The translations under genes and the position numbers were made by a program. A DNA stretch of 64,000 nucleotides from Gracilibacillus halotolerans (GTDB lineage Bacteria > Bacillota > Bacilli > Bacillales > Amphibacillaceae). The notes under the pieces are model-generated. The model worked only from the letters and a program-made list of their open reading frames with translations, had not been told where the DNA came from and searched no databases. Positions 27,371-37,160 of this stretch are shown piece after piece. The first letter of the stretch is position 1. Each line of letters opens with the position of its first letter. The stretch is taken from positions 1 to 64,000 of the forward strand of contig NZ_JACHON010000005.1 in the NCBI RefSeq assembly GCF_014206945.1, written 5' to 3'.

Positions 27371-28189
27371 TTATAAACTTCTTGTTGTTTCACGCTTTGA
27401 CCATTTTTCATCAAATGCTAGCTTGAATTCGCTCGTTAATGGCTCATTATCCGTAAATAGTTCTGGATCTACCTCTAGCATTTCAGTAATAACCTCTGTC
27501 GTTTTCACCGTATCACATACACGAACCTCTGCATCACCAAACTTACCGATATGCATTGCTCCCAGTTCCACTAAATAATCATCGACCTTCCAGAAATGCT
27601 CTGACCAAGGTGTGCTCGTATGTCTTCTGGATGGTACAGAGATTTTTGTTCCGTCCTCTAAAACAGTATATAAAGATTCATGGGTATCCGTAAGTCTTCC
27701 CGGTATATCCACCCATTCTTCAATTCCATGGATAAACGTATTTCTACGTAAATCTACTCCTAATAACATAATTTGTGCTTTACGATCTAATAATTTACCC
27801 CAAGCAGATCCTCTCGCACATGGTGTATCAAACTTCTCGTCACCCTTCGTAAACTCAGCAGCATCTTTTCCTAACGCTGCTACCGAATGTGTTGGATGCC
27901 ACGAACGGATAACTCCTTCTCTCTTGCGAAACCGTTCTGTTAAATGACCAACACAGGTTGGAGATTCATCCACATAGAATATTGGGTTTTTATGATTAAT
28001 ATAAGACCAAGTATGTGTTGGTAAAACAAGCAACCCATCTTCCATATATTCTGATAAACTATCTAACACAGTATCAGGTCCGCCATCAACGTCGCCAATA
28101 CTTTTATACGAAGAGTGCACCAATAAAGTACCATCTTTTTTAATTCCTAATTCTTCTAAATGTTTTTTAAAGTCTGTTTTTGTATACAT
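27371..28189 (-). CDS. AAC(3)-family N-acetyltransferase, YokD-like
   Basis: A 272-residue cytoplasmic protein of the aminoglycoside 3-N-acetyltransferase fold, about as long as B. subtilis YokD. Visible signs are the N-terminal VHSSYKSIG, LVLPTHTWSY, the catalytic-histidine region WHPTHSVAALG, and GSAWGKLLD. It uses acetyl-CoA; the natural acceptor of chromosomal YokD-like members is unclear, so resistance should not be assumed. Start ATG with AGAGGGGG upstream. It is a single leftward gene with a repeat array beyond its 3' end. Confidence 0.85.
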   Translation of the reverse strand: MYTKTDFKKHLEELGIKKDGTLLVHSSYKSIGDVDGGPDTVLDSLSEYMEDGLLVLPTHTWSYINHKNPIFYVDESPTCVGHLTERFRKREGVIRSWHPTHSVAALGKDAAEFTKGDEKFDTPCARGSAWGKLLDRKAQIMLLGVDLRRNTFIHGIEEWVDIPGRLTDTHESLYTVLEDGTKISVPSRRHTSTPWSEHFWKVDDYLVELGAMHIGKFGDAEVRVCDTVKTTEVITEMLEVDPELFTDNEPLTSEFKLAFDEKWSKRETTRSL

Positions 28190-28358
28190 TCTCTTGTCCC
28201 CCTCTAGTTACAGTCCTATATGATTATAGAGTATCCACCCAACTTACGCCAACAAATAGAACGTTTTCAACTAAGTGAACAAAGTCACATAAAATTCATT
28301 ATTTCATAGGCGAATCACTGCATTATTAGAAAGGATGTCCTTTAAAGGATAGCAAATA

Positions 28359-28392
28359 AAAAGGCAAGGATACATCATATCCCTACCTTTTG
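28359..28392 (-). terminator. Terminator of the Spo0E-like gene
   Basis: On the minus strand AAAGGTAGGGATA pairs with TATCCTTGCCTTT (one mismatch, one G-U), followed by TTATTTG. It lies just after the stop of the small gene at 28399. Confidence 0.7.
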
Positions 28393-28398
28393 AACTTA

Positions 28399-28557
28399 CT
28401 ATTTAGGCGAAAATTTCTTCTGATATAATAAAATGTGTTCATCTAATTTTTCACTTAATTGAACCGTCTGGTCTGCAGTTAACCCTTGCTTTTCAGCCGA
28501 TAAAAGCATCTCGCTCCTAGTTCGTTCAATTTCATTCCTTAGTTGTTCTTTATTCAT
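28399..28557 (-). CDS. Spo0E-family aspartyl-phosphate phosphatase
   Basis: A 52-residue helical hairpin protein (begins MNKEQLRNEIERTRSEM, ends YQKKFSPK). The family signature SxxxD is present as SEKLD (S35, D39). Such proteins remove phosphate from Spo0A or related response regulators and so delay sporulation. The ATG has AAAGGA 9 bases upstream and a terminator follows. It lies between the AAC(3)-like gene and cutC with its own likely promoter region. Which member of the family it is cannot be told. Confidence 0.85.
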   Translation of the reverse strand: MNKEQLRNEIERTRSEMLLSAEKQGLTADQTVQLSEKLDEHILLYQKKFSPK

Positions 28558-28831
28558 ATGAACAAATCCTTTCACCTAAAACCTATATTCTCTACCTGAA
28601 TCATCTTTAAGCTGTGATGGTGTTAAACGAATGAGGTAGGTAAATACGTTTCATATTATCTACACCTACGAATAACTTGCAAGAATAATTGTAGTAGATT
28701 ACTGGATAAACTTCTTTTCTTTGTTTATTATTCCCATATCAAAACAAGCTTAAACGGAATTTTATCTCGTTCATGTCCTTCCTTACATATCGACATATGC
28801 TGATATTAGTTGAGTTAATTTCTTAATCCTC

Positions 28832-29515
28832 TTATTTTTTCCAATCTGTTAAACGTTGCATTACCTCTTGAGAAAAGCCTTTTTGAAAAGATGCATTATG
28901 TCGAACTGCTTTTCCAAAATGGTACTCCTCCGATTGGACATGCTCATGTATTTCAGTAATGTTATCTGCTGTTAATCCTGCTCCAGGCATAATAGATGGG
29001 CCATCCATTTCTTTCGATAATTGTACTAATTCTCTAAGTTTATCCTTACCCTCTACACAATTCTCAGCACCACCAGAAGTAAGAATACGGCGAATCGGAT
29101 AATTCATTAATGTCTTATACGCCTCAATCAGATCAAAAGTTTCATCAAAGGCACGATGAAATGTTATATCTATAGAGGGAAATGTCTTCAACAAGTTTTG
29201 CAAAATTGTCTCGTCCACCTTATTCTCTTTTGTTAACGCGCCGAAGACAATGCCTTTTCCACCTAAATCTAAAACAGCTTGTATATCCTCCTGAATTACC
29301 TTCCATTCCGCATCTGTATATTGATAAAGATAACTATGGGGGCGTATCATCACTTGAACAGGGATAGAGACTTGAGAGAGAACCGTTTTTATCGTTCCAT
29401 AACTAGGTGTTAATCCACCTTCACTTATCGCTGAGACAAGCTCTAAACGGTCTGCCCCTAATCGTTCCGCTTGCTTTGCTTCTTCTGCATTTTGGACAAT
29501 CACTTCTATTCTCAT
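28832..29515 (-). CDS. cutC: CutC-family protein
   Basis: A TIM-barrel protein of about 227 residues with the family stretches RIEVIVQNAEEAKQAERLGA, DRLELVSAISEGGLTPS, VMIRPH and RILTSGGAENCVEG. It was named for copper homeostasis, but its biochemical activity is unsettled. The ATG at 29515 was chosen because AAGGAG lies 8 bases upstream; an upstream in-frame GTG (29524) overlaps that site. It is a single leftward gene. The gap 28558-28831 downstream holds no gene. Confidence 0.88.
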   Translation of the reverse strand: MRIEVIVQNAEEAKQAERLGADRLELVSAISEGGLTPSYGTIKTVLSQVSIPVQVMIRPHSYLYQYTDAEWKVIQEDIQAVLDLGGKGIVFGALTKENKVDETILQNLLKTFPSIDITFHRAFDETFDLIEAYKTLMNYPIRRILTSGGAENCVEGKDKLRELVQLSKEMDGPSIMPGAGLTADNITEIHEHVQSEEYHFGKAVRHNASFQKGFSQEVMQRLTDWKK

Positions 29516-29722
29516 ATATTGCACTCCTTATATCATAACTATCGTTAGCATACCCTTTTTTGAATTTCAATTTAAAAAATCTCAACTTACATTTTCAAGT
29601 CCACTTAGTTTACACAATAAAGCACAGTGATATTATATAAGTAAGTGGATTATTTCCACTCCGTGTACATATTGATTGTATACAAATCGAAAGGCAAGAA
29701 TATAAACTAGGAGGGCGAATGA

Positions 29723-30454
29723 ATGGGTAAATTAGATGGTAAAGTAGCCATCATTACTGGTGGTGCCCGTGGGATGGGTGCAGCACATGCACGATTATTT
29801 ATTCAAGAAGGGGCAAAAGTAGTTATTGCAGATATTCTACAAGATGAAGGACAAGCATTAGCGGAAGAGCTAGGAGATAATGCTGCCTTTGCAGGTCTCG
29901 ATGTTACCGATGCAGAAAATTGGTCAACCGTGATAGAACTAACGGAAAATACATTTGGACCAATTAATATTCTGGTGAACAATGCGGGCATAACAATGGC
30001 CAAGTCTATTGAAGAAATGACAGAAGAAGAATATCGTAGAATCGTCGACATCAATCAAGTGTCTGTGTTCTTAGGTATGAAAGCCGTCGTTCCATCTATG
30101 AAGAAAACAGACAATGGTTCGATTGTAAACATCTCCTCAATCAACGGACTAGTTGGCGGTGCTATTGGATATACAGATACAAAATTTGCGGTCCGTGGTA
30201 TGACAAAAGCGGCTGCTCTAAATCTGAGCCATTACGGAATCCGCGTTAATTCCGTGCACCCTGGTGTCATCGATACACCAATGATTCATGGCGATGCGAA
30301 AGCACAGATAGAAGAGTTTGCAAAACATATACCTGCTCGTCGTATCGCTCAACCTGAAGAGATTTCAAATCTTGTACTTTATCTTGCTTCCGACGACTCT
30401 AGTTATAGTACCGGTTCGGAGTTTGTAGTAGACGGAGGCATCACTGCACAATAA
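29723..30454 (+). CDS. SDR-family oxidoreductase
   Basis: A 243-residue classical short-chain dehydrogenase/reductase. It has the cofactor loop TGGARGMG (about 13-20), NNAGIT (about 88-93), the catalytic serine in NISSINGL, and YTDTK (Tyr and Lys) near residue 152. An acidic residue at the end of the second strand (VVIAD) suggests NAD(H) preference. It resembles 3-alpha/20-beta-hydroxysteroid dehydrogenase-like members, but the substrate cannot be told. The start has TAGGAGGG upstream. It is a single gene with a shared terminator against the ABC operon. Confidence 0.87.
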   Translation: MGKLDGKVAIITGGARGMGAAHARLFIQEGAKVVIADILQDEGQALAEELGDNAAFAGLDVTDAENWSTVIELTENTFGPINILVNNAGITMAKSIEEMTEEEYRRIVDINQVSVFLGMKAVVPSMKKTDNGSIVNISSINGLVGGAIGYTDTKFAVRGMTKAAALNLSHYGIRVNSVHPGVIDTPMIHGDAKAQIEEFAKHIPARRIAQPEEISNLVLYLASDDSSYSTGSEFVVDGGITAQ

Positions 30455-30492
30455 AAGTGAAAGAATCCTTCTGCTTTCAACTGTAAAGAAGA

Positions 30493-30524
30493 GGAGACTC
30501 ACTCCTAGATTGAGTGACGTCTCC
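30493..30524. terminator. Hairpin between convergent SDR and ABC permease genes
   Basis: GGAGACTCACTC (30493-30504) pairs with GAGTGACGTCTCC (30512-30524) with one bulge. It lies between the SDR stop and the permease stop and probably ends transcription from both sides. Confidence 0.7.
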
Positions 30525-30535
30525 CAGCTCATTAA

Positions 30536-31363
30536 TCATCCTTTTACCGATCCCATCATACCTGCGACAAAATGTTTCTGCATAAGGAAAAACACAAGCG
30601 CTGTTGGTAATGTTGCAATGACGATAGCAGTCATAATAACCCCAAAATCTGGTGAGTATCCTGAGCCAAGATTTGAGATCAATAGCGGAATCGTTTGATT
30701 TCTAGGTGATTGTAATACCACTAATGGCCATAGATAATTGTTCCAACTATTCATAAAAGCAATGATAGCCGCAGCAGCATATGTTGTTTTCATTGTAGGG
30801 ACATAAATTTTGAAAAATATCCCTAATTCACTCAAACCATCCATCCTGCCAGCCTCTACTAAATCACGAGCAAATAACTTCGTATTCTGACGGAAGAAGA
30901 AGATAAAGAATGCCGTAATGACAGTAGGCATTATAACAGCTGCCAACGTATCAATACCGAATGCAGGCGCAACACTAGAAACTTGACCAAAGAAGCGATA
31001 AAGTGGAATCATAATCGCAGCAAAAGGTATCATCATTGATAAAATAAGAATACTGAAAACAACATCCTTCCTCTTCGTGCGATAAATTTCAAAGCCATAG
31101 CCAGCCAGCGATCCAATTAATAATGTCAATATTGTTGTAATAATCGCGACAATAAACGAGTTTGTTAAAGCTGTCCCAATATTTTGGGTTTCAAAAAGGG
31201 TCGTTATATTCTCGATAAAATGTGTTCCCGGTAACAATCTTCCTCTCGTGACATCCACCGACTTATTCGTCATGCTTATAACCATCCATATAAACGGAAA
31301 GATAGAGATAAAAGCAGCCACACTTAGAAACAAGTACGTTGCAATTCTTTTTATTAGTCTCAT
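30536..31363 (-). CDS. Sugar ABC transporter permease (MalG type)
   Basis: A 275-residue inner-membrane subunit with six helices. The EAA loop that docks the ATPase reads EAGRMDGLSELGIFFKIYVP. Its start overlaps the stop of the partner permease as ATGA, so the two are translationally coupled. Together with the binding protein they form a carbohydrate uptake-1 importer, probably for an oligosaccharide. No ATPase gene is present in the operon, which is usual where MsmX serves several importers. Confidence 0.9.
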   Translation of the reverse strand: MRLIKRIATYLFLSVAAFISIFPFIWMVISMTNKSVDVTRGRLLPGTHFIENITTLFETQNIGTALTNSFIVAIITTILTLLIGSLAGYGFEIYRTKRKDVVFSILILSMMIPFAAIMIPLYRFFGQVSSVAPAFGIDTLAAVIMPTVITAFFIFFFRQNTKLFARDLVEAGRMDGLSELGIFFKIYVPTMKTTYAAAAIIAFMNSWNNYLWPLVVLQSPRNQTIPLLISNLGSGYSPDFGVIMTAIVIATLPTALVFFLMQKHFVAGMMGSVKG

Positions 31364-32286
31364 TTTTGATCATCACCCGCCACTTTAAATTGTAAAAATG
31401 AGAATACAACAACTAATAGTAGCACCATATAAGAAACTGTGGCAGCATATCCGAAGTCAGGCGTATATTCAAACGACAGGTTATAAATATACATTGATAT
31501 GGTAACCGTCGCATCACCCGGACCCCCACCTGTAATATTCATCACTTCATCGAATAATTGTAGTGTGCCAATGGTTGAGACAATCGATGTAAATAAAATA
31601 ATTGGCTTTAATAACGGGATTGTAATATAGAAAAATTGTTGAATCGTAGAGGCTCCATCAATTCGAGCAGCTTCATAAATAGCTTTATCTACATTTTGTA
31701 ACGCAGATAAATAAAAAATCATGTTGTACCCTGTCCATCTCCACGTGATTGCCAAAATTATCGTTATTTTTGCTAATACAGGATCAGATATCCAGTTTAA
31801 TGGCTGTGTAATAAGATTTAATTGTAACAACAATTCATTTACAAGCCCATCAGGACTGAATAAATATTTAAACACGACCGCATAGGCTACAAGTGAAGTA
31901 ACCGCTGGTAAAAATATCGCAGTTCTAAAAAATCCTCTAAATTTTAATGTCGGATCATTTAATAGAACAGAAAATACTAATGCCAATAAAATCATGAGAG
32001 GAACCTGTACAAGTAAATAGATCATCGTATTACTTAGAGCCGTCAAAAATGCTGGATCATTTAGTAGTCTTACATAATTAGCAAAACCAACGTATTCATG
32101 GTTCGCTCCCATCCCTGATTGTAAAGATAGTAGAAAAGCTTGAACCATTGGATAAAAGTAAAATAACCCGATTCCGATTATGGAAAGTATGATAAATAGC
32201 CAGCCAATTGTTTGCTTTTTAAACCGAAGAGTGGTCATTGATTGTCTATTCCTAGGTTTAGCCTTATAGCTTGATGATGTATTCAT
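31360..32286 (-). CDS. Sugar ABC transporter permease (MalF type)
   Basis: A 308-residue permease subunit with six or seven helices. The EAA loop reads EAARIDGASTIQQFFYITIP. It follows the solute-binding protein gene after an 84-base gap holding a hairpin, and overlaps the next permease by 4 bases. The start has GAGGAGGG upstream. It is the heterodimer partner of the permease that follows. Confidence 0.9.
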   Translation of the reverse strand: MNTSSSYKAKPRNRQSMTTLRFKKQTIGWLFIILSIIGIGLFYFYPMVQAFLLSLQSGMGANHEYVGFANYVRLLNDPAFLTALSNTMIYLLVQVPLMILLALVFSVLLNDPTLKFRGFFRTAIFLPAVTSLVAYAVVFKYLFSPDGLVNELLLQLNLITQPLNWISDPVLAKITIILAITWRWTGYNMIFYLSALQNVDKAIYEAARIDGASTIQQFFYITIPLLKPIILFTSIVSTIGTLQLFDEVMNITGGGPGDATVTISMYIYNLSFEYTPDFGYAATVSYMVLLLVVVFSFLQFKVAGDDQK

Positions 32287-32326
32287 TCCTATCCCTCCTC
32301 AAAAGGTGATAATAATGTTGAAATAA

Positions 32327-32357
32327 TCTGCCTCCAGTAACGATAACTAGAGGCAGA
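32327..32357 (-). other. Intra-operon hairpin after the solute-binding protein gene
   Basis: TCTGCCTCCAGT (32327-32338) pairs with ACTAGAGGCAGA (32346-32357). No long T-run follows. Such hairpins between binding-protein and permease genes usually protect the upstream mRNA or give partial termination, so that more binding protein is made. Confidence 0.6.
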
Positions 32358-32370
32358 ATTCTCTCTTTCA

Positions 32371-33666
32371 TTATTTGAATTGATTCTCCGCTTGTGTTTG
32401 AGTATCTGCTAATACATCATCTAAACTTTTTCCGTTCAAATAATTTTGAACTTCAGCCGCTAAAATATCCTCAATTCCATAGGTGTTTAAGCCATAATCC
32501 ACTTCAGGAATATCTTCCATCCATTGTGAGAATTCATAAATGATTTGTTGCCCATTAAAGTACTCGTTTTCGAATGTATAAGCATCTCCTTCTGAAGCCG
32601 GCTTGTATGTTCCAATCGCTCCAACTTCCTCAACTAAATCTTGATAAAAATCTACATTCGATCCAAAAGTCTTTCCTAAAAACTCTGCAGCTGCTTCTTT
32701 ACCATCAATATTTAACACATACCATGAACTTCCACCTAAGTTAGAAGCATTCACAGCTCCAGCCGCTTCTAGCCGAGGAATCGGCGCTAATTTCCATAAA
32801 CCATTTTGTGAATCTTCCGCAGAAATACTAGGCGCTATCCAATTCCCACTCGGTACAGAAGCAACTTCACCATTATTAAAGGATGCTAAAAACGTGCTCC
32901 AATCCGATACAATTTTCACCGAATCGTTATCCAATAACGTTTTGTAATGCTCTAACGCTTCACGTAATGCATCATTGTTGGCAATCGTTATCTCACCCTC
33001 TGGATTCGTATACCAGCTTCCAACTGTTTGCATCATAACTCGCAATATCCCTAGATCATTTGGGTCTAACGAAATCATCGCTACTCCTGTTTTATCCGTG
33101 ACATCCTTCGCGATTTCCGTGAATTCACCCCACGTAATATCTACTAAATCATCATGCGTATAACCCGCTTCTTCAATTAAATCCGTACGATAAAATAAGC
33201 CGGTAACACCTGTATCAAATGGAAGTCCATATTGCTTCCCGTCATAGCTCGTTGGTGCTATTTTATAATCTGCAAAATCATCTGTACTAAAATAATCATC
33301 GATTGGATAAAAAGCGTCAGGGTACGATTGTAAAAAGCTTTGGGCCCGTTGATCTTCAATCAGTACAATGTTAGGCATTCCTTTCATAGTTCCAGAACTA
33401 AGACCAGTATTTAACCTTTGCACAATATCATCTTGCGCGTTTTCGATAATTTCCAAATTAAAGTTCTCATCCTCATAATGCTCCAATGCGACATTTAGTG
33501 CTGCAATGTTGAAGTGCTGATCCCATGCCCAAGCAATAATTTCTCCATCACTCGATGCGTTTGTATCATTTTCTTCCTCATTTCCCGCTGCATTTTCTTC
33601 ACCTGAACAAGCTGCCATAAAAAATAGTAAACCAAACAGCAGAAGGAACAAACTTGTTTTTTTCAT
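32371..33666 (-). CDS. Carbohydrate ABC transporter solute-binding lipoprotein
   Basis: A 431-residue family 1 extracellular binding protein. The lipoprotein signal ends at C20 (FFMAACSG), so it is tethered to the outer face of the membrane. The linker is acidic (EENAAGNEEENDTN). Conserved-type stretches are GLPFDTGVTGLFYRTDLIEEAGY and SVPSGNWIAP. It should deliver a sugar or oligosaccharide to the two permeases encoded next. The start has AGGGGG upstream. A cre site lies at the promoter and a YesM/YesN-type system lies just upstream, so it is probably induced by that system and repressed by CcpA. Confidence 0.92.
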   Translation of the reverse strand: MKKTSLFLLLFGLLFFMAACSGEENAAGNEEENDTNASSDGEIIAWAWDQHFNIAALNVALEHYEDENFNLEIIENAQDDIVQRLNTGLSSGTMKGMPNIVLIEDQRAQSFLQSYPDAFYPIDDYFSTDDFADYKIAPTSYDGKQYGLPFDTGVTGLFYRTDLIEEAGYTHDDLVDITWGEFTEIAKDVTDKTGVAMISLDPNDLGILRVMMQTVGSWYTNPEGEITIANNDALREALEHYKTLLDNDSVKIVSDWSTFLASFNNGEVASVPSGNWIAPSISAEDSQNGLWKLAPIPRLEAAGAVNASNLGGSSWYVLNIDGKEAAAEFLGKTFGSNVDFYQDLVEEVGAIGTYKPASEGDAYTFENEYFNGQQIIYEFSQWMEDIPEVDYGLNTYGIEDILAAEVQNYLNGKSLDDVLADTQTQAENQFK

Positions 33667-33699
33667 TGGAAGAACCCCCTATAATTTTATCCGCATGTA

Positions 33700-33732
33700 T
33701 GAATGCGCTTTCAGAAATGTAACAAAATTATA
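33700..33732 (-). promoter_or_regulatory. Promoter -10 and cre site of the ABC operon
   Basis: On the minus strand TGCTATAAT (extended -10, hexamer at 33732-33727) has no good -35, as expected for an activated promoter. TGAATGCGCTTTCA at 33700-33713 fits the cre consensus at 13 of 14 positions and falls just after the expected transcription start. Confidence 0.65.
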
Positions 33733-33846
33733 GCAAAAGGTTGGATCCCTGCTCTTGGAGGATTATTAGCTGTTTCTATGACTTTCTTTTGATAGTAGAG
33801 AAGAGAAAATCACATTTTGGTATTCTTTTTATATTTGGTACATTCT

Positions 33847-35610
33847 TTAGGTTTTCTTCTTTTCAATAGGCAAACGTATTTCTACTTTTGTCCCTTTTCC
33901 AGGCTCACTCGAAATATCAACACCATAACGCAAACCATATAAAAGTTGGATTCGCTCATGCACGTTCCTCACGCCAATACCACTAAATAATTGATTTTTC
34001 TTGCTTGGTGCGTGTTTTTGAGTAGCAGATTGCTTCATCCCATCTCCATCGTCAATCATTTCACATATTAGAAAATTGTCTTTCTCCGCAACTAAAATGT
34101 GGATATGTCCCGCTTTTTTATGAGTGAAGGCATGAAAGAATGCATTCTCTATAAATGGCTGTAAAATAAGCTTAGGTACATACAACTCCAAACTTGTAGG
34201 CGAAACAAAATAATGAACGTTAATCCTATCGCTATATCGTGTCTGCATAATTTGTACATAGTTTTTTAGATTCTCTATTTCTTGTTCTACTGTAATGATT
34301 TCATCGAGATTGCTGATTGTATTTTGAAGCAACACAATAAACGATTCGATTGTTTGGCTTGCTTCCTCCTTCTTCCCTTGGTTCATCATGAATTTAATAG
34401 ATGTTAGTGTATTGTAGATAAAATGCGGATTGATTTGATGTTGTAGTGCTTTTAACTCTGATTTCCTTTGTTTTTCTTGCGTGCTAATTAGGAGTTTCAC
34501 ATAGTCCTGGAGTTCATTCAGCATATAATTAAACGCCTCTGCTGTTTTTCTCGTTTCATAACCACCTCGCACTTCTAGCGGCTTGTTAAATTGATACCTT
34601 GCCATATCGGATATTTGATACACTAAATCAGACATGGAGGATGTCATTTTTCTTACGATAATAAAGGCCAAAATAAGTGCAATAATGGCAACAGTGACAC
34701 TAATAATGATTGTTTGATTTGTATCGATTAAATTTTGTGCCAATAAATCTTGGTCAATCAAATTCACAATATAAATATGTAAACTCGGAACATATTCAGC
34801 TAAAATTGTATAATTTTGTCCAAACACTTGAATGCTCTTATATTCTTGTATATCCTGCTCATAATCTAATACATGCTGAAGTAGCTCATCCGAATCCTCG
34901 CCAATTTTATCTCGTAAATTACTAGAGATGATTTTGCCACTTGGAGTGAGTAAAAGAATGTTATTTCCCTCTGACGTATACTCTTGGTAGAAATTCCGTA
35001 AATTTCTCTCCCTGATGGCGGTAAAGAAATAACCATATGTAGACTGGGTGGATCGCTCTTTTAACGCTTTACCAACAAGTATCATCGGTTGATTGTTCGT
35101 TAGTTCTGAATTTTCATAGAAAAATTGTACCTTATTCTGGCTCTGATCGATTTGTCTTTTTATGTTACTGTTTGCTAGGATTCTAGCATCTACATCCCAC
35201 ACACCAAAATTCGTATTAAATGTTTCATTATTGTTCGTTAATAATACGATGGTCGCTTCATCGTTTATATGTGCTTGTAGCTTATCCATTTCTTGTCCAA
35301 TCGTATAAAAATATTCATGGTTTTCTAGTGAACTATTATATTCCTCTTGAAGTTGTTGTTTGATAACACCATTATTCTCCATTGCCATCGAAGCAGAAAT
35401 GATGGAGTTACTAAATGTATAGAAGCGTTCATTTATTTGAGTCATAACTTTCGTATTCGTAATACTGAACGTATCCATAAACAACTGACTCGACATCCGC
35501 ATACTGCTATAAACAGTCAAAACAGTTACACTCAAAATACTTACTAACAACACAAGGAAAATCTTTAGAACCAAACTATTTTGATAAAGAATAGCACGTA
35601 TTTTTTTCAT
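33847..35610 (-). CDS. Sensor histidine kinase, YesM/LytS-type
   Basis: A 587-residue membrane kinase. Helix 1 (about 13-33), a large extracellular sensor domain, helix 2 (about 297-320) and a HAMP region precede the His-kinase domain. The phospho-acceptor is H396 in HQINPHFIYNTL. The ATPase domain has the N-box LQPFIENAFFHA and DDGDGM. Such kinases sense sugars or a binding protein outside the cell and phosphorylate an AraC-type regulator. The start overlaps the regulator stop as ATGA, so the pair is cotranscribed. The next genes downstream are the ABC operon, a typical arrangement. Confidence 0.92.
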   Translation of the reverse strand: MKKIRAILYQNSLVLKIFLVLLVSILSVTVLTVYSSMRMSSQLFMDTFSITNTKVMTQINERFYTFSNSIISASMAMENNGVIKQQLQEEYNSSLENHEYFYTIGQEMDKLQAHINDEATIVLLTNNNETFNTNFGVWDVDARILANSNIKRQIDQSQNKVQFFYENSELTNNQPMILVGKALKERSTQSTYGYFFTAIRERNLRNFYQEYTSEGNNILLLTPSGKIISSNLRDKIGEDSDELLQHVLDYEQDIQEYKSIQVFGQNYTILAEYVPSLHIYIVNLIDQDLLAQNLIDTNQTIIISVTVAIIALILAFIIVRKMTSSMSDLVYQISDMARYQFNKPLEVRGGYETRKTAEAFNYMLNELQDYVKLLISTQEKQRKSELKALQHQINPHFIYNTLTSIKFMMNQGKKEEASQTIESFIVLLQNTISNLDEIITVEQEIENLKNYVQIMQTRYSDRINVHYFVSPTSLELYVPKLILQPFIENAFFHAFTHKKAGHIHILVAEKDNFLICEMIDDGDGMKQSATQKHAPSKKNQLFSGIGVRNVHERIQLLYGLRYGVDISSEPGKGTKVEIRLPIEKKKT

Positions 35611-37115
35611 TTTGCATCTACCACTTTCCTGCGGTACTGTCTCGGGGAGATACCTTCCATCTTTTTAAATACTTTTGTAAAATAACTTGGATCGGAGTAC
35701 CCGATTTTTTCACTTATTGACGAGATCGAAATTTCATGTTTTTTTAGTAGATTTTTTGCTTGTTCAATACGTGTCTTATGAAGATATTCATTAAAGCCTT
35801 GATTCATTTGCTTACTGAAATAACTAGATAAATACGATGGATTGAAATGAAAATGATTGGCTAAATCCTCAAGAGTGAGTGGCTCTTGATAGTTTTCGTC
35901 GATATATTGTAATAATTGCTCAATCATAGGTGGTGAAGCTACGTTTGTTAGTAACAGCTCTTTTACTTCTGCAATCAACTCTTGATATACCGTTACTGCT
36001 TCTTGAACATCAAATGCATCATTGACTTTTTTTAAATAGTTGTATTTATTTTCTTCTAATTTTTCAGTATTCAAATCCATATTGTCGACAAGAACTATCA
36101 TGTTAAAGCAGATGTTCCCCAACCAAGATTGAAACTCATGAACTTCCATTGCATACGTTTCCGTTATATTTTCTATGTATTCGTTAATGTAAGAATAAGC
36201 TTGCTCGATTTGGCGATGCTTAACTAAATGTGTAAAGTGATTAAAATCAAATAGGAAAGTGGGGTCTGTTGCGTTAGGTAGATGATTTGTATACAATATT
36301 CGTTTGTCAGGCAAAAAGAAATGAAATCGCTTTGTTCTCTCTATTGCTTCATAGATTTCTTTCATTTTACTAGTTTCTGAAAAGGGCTCGCCAATTGTCA
36401 TTTTGAACGTACCTGATATTTTTTCTATTGCTTTCTGAGCTTCTATCATACTATTTTGTTCTTTTGTATACAGGAGAAATAGTTTACTGTAATTTTCAAT
36501 AGAAATCTCGTTGACTGAAATTGGGAGGTTCATTCGCTCGAAAAGCGCACACAATTTTCTCTTAGATAAATGCAGCTCTGTGTCAGGTTTCGTAAACACC
36601 TCTATAAGTGAAATTGTCTTCTCTTGAAGGACGTCACGAAGATAATTGAATTCTCTAATCGTTTGATATCCGTGTATGAGTTTTCGTACGACATCATCCA
36701 TAGATATGCTGACTTCTTCTTGTTGGAGATTAGTGCGTTTCGATATTAGCTTATCCAATGTCGTTAGTATTTCTTTCTCATTTAACTTTGGTTTTAATAT
36801 GTAATCCGCCACTCCTAATTGGAAGGTTTTACGCACATAATCAAATTCCTCATAGCTACTTAAAACGATAATTTCCATGGCGGGATAATGTTTTTTTACA
36901 AATTGAATGAGTTCGATCCCATCCATGCTTGGCATAACAATATCTGTGAGTAATATTTGTGGTTCGAGCTGTTCTATTTTTTTAATTGCTTCTTTTCCAT
37001 TAGCTGCCTCGCCAACTATTTGATAGCCATTAGTCTCCCAATCGACATAATGAATAATTCCCTGACGAATTAACATCTCATCATCAACTACAAGGACGGT
37101 ATAAAAGTTATTCAT
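35607..37115 (-). CDS. AraC-type response regulator, YesN-like
   Basis: A response regulator of about 502 residues. The receiver domain has VVDDE near residue 9 and phospho-acceptor D58 in LLTDIVMPSMDG. A long middle region follows, then two AraC helix-turn-helix motifs at the C-terminus (LTLEDLANHFHFNPSYLSSYF and ISSISEKIGYSDPSYFTKVFK). It should activate the adjacent ABC operon. The ATG at 37115 is preferred, since GGAGG then has 7 bases of spacing; the ATG at 37121 is only one base from it. Its upstream region holds repeat arrays. Confidence 0.92.
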   Translation of the reverse strand: MNNFYTVLVVDDEMLIRQGIIHYVDWETNGYQIVGEAANGKEAIKKIEQLEPQILLTDIVMPSMDGIELIQFVKKHYPAMEIIVLSSYEEFDYVRKTFQLGVADYILKPKLNEKEILTTLDKLISKRTNLQQEEVSISMDDVVRKLIHGYQTIREFNYLRDVLQEKTISLIEVFTKPDTELHLSKRKLCALFERMNLPISVNEISIENYSKLFLLYTKEQNSMIEAQKAIEKISGTFKMTIGEPFSETSKMKEIYEAIERTKRFHFFLPDKRILYTNHLPNATDPTFLFDFNHFTHLVKHRQIEQAYSYINEYIENITETYAMEVHEFQSWLGNICFNMIVLVDNMDLNTEKLEENKYNYLKKVNDAFDVQEAVTVYQELIAEVKELLLTNVASPPMIEQLLQYIDENYQEPLTLEDLANHFHFNPSYLSSYFSKQMNQGFNEYLHKTRIEQAKNLLKKHEISISSISEKIGYSDPSYFTKVFKKMEGISPRQYRRKVVDAK

Positions 37116-37160
37116 CTTCATTCCTCCCTCGTTGTTACTTTGAATAAATTTTCAGATTTA

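Noticed and set aside
27371-28189. Aminoglycoside resistance gene
   Set aside because: The protein is in the AAC(3) family but is YokD-like and chromosomal, with no mobile element nearby. The fold alone does not show resistance.
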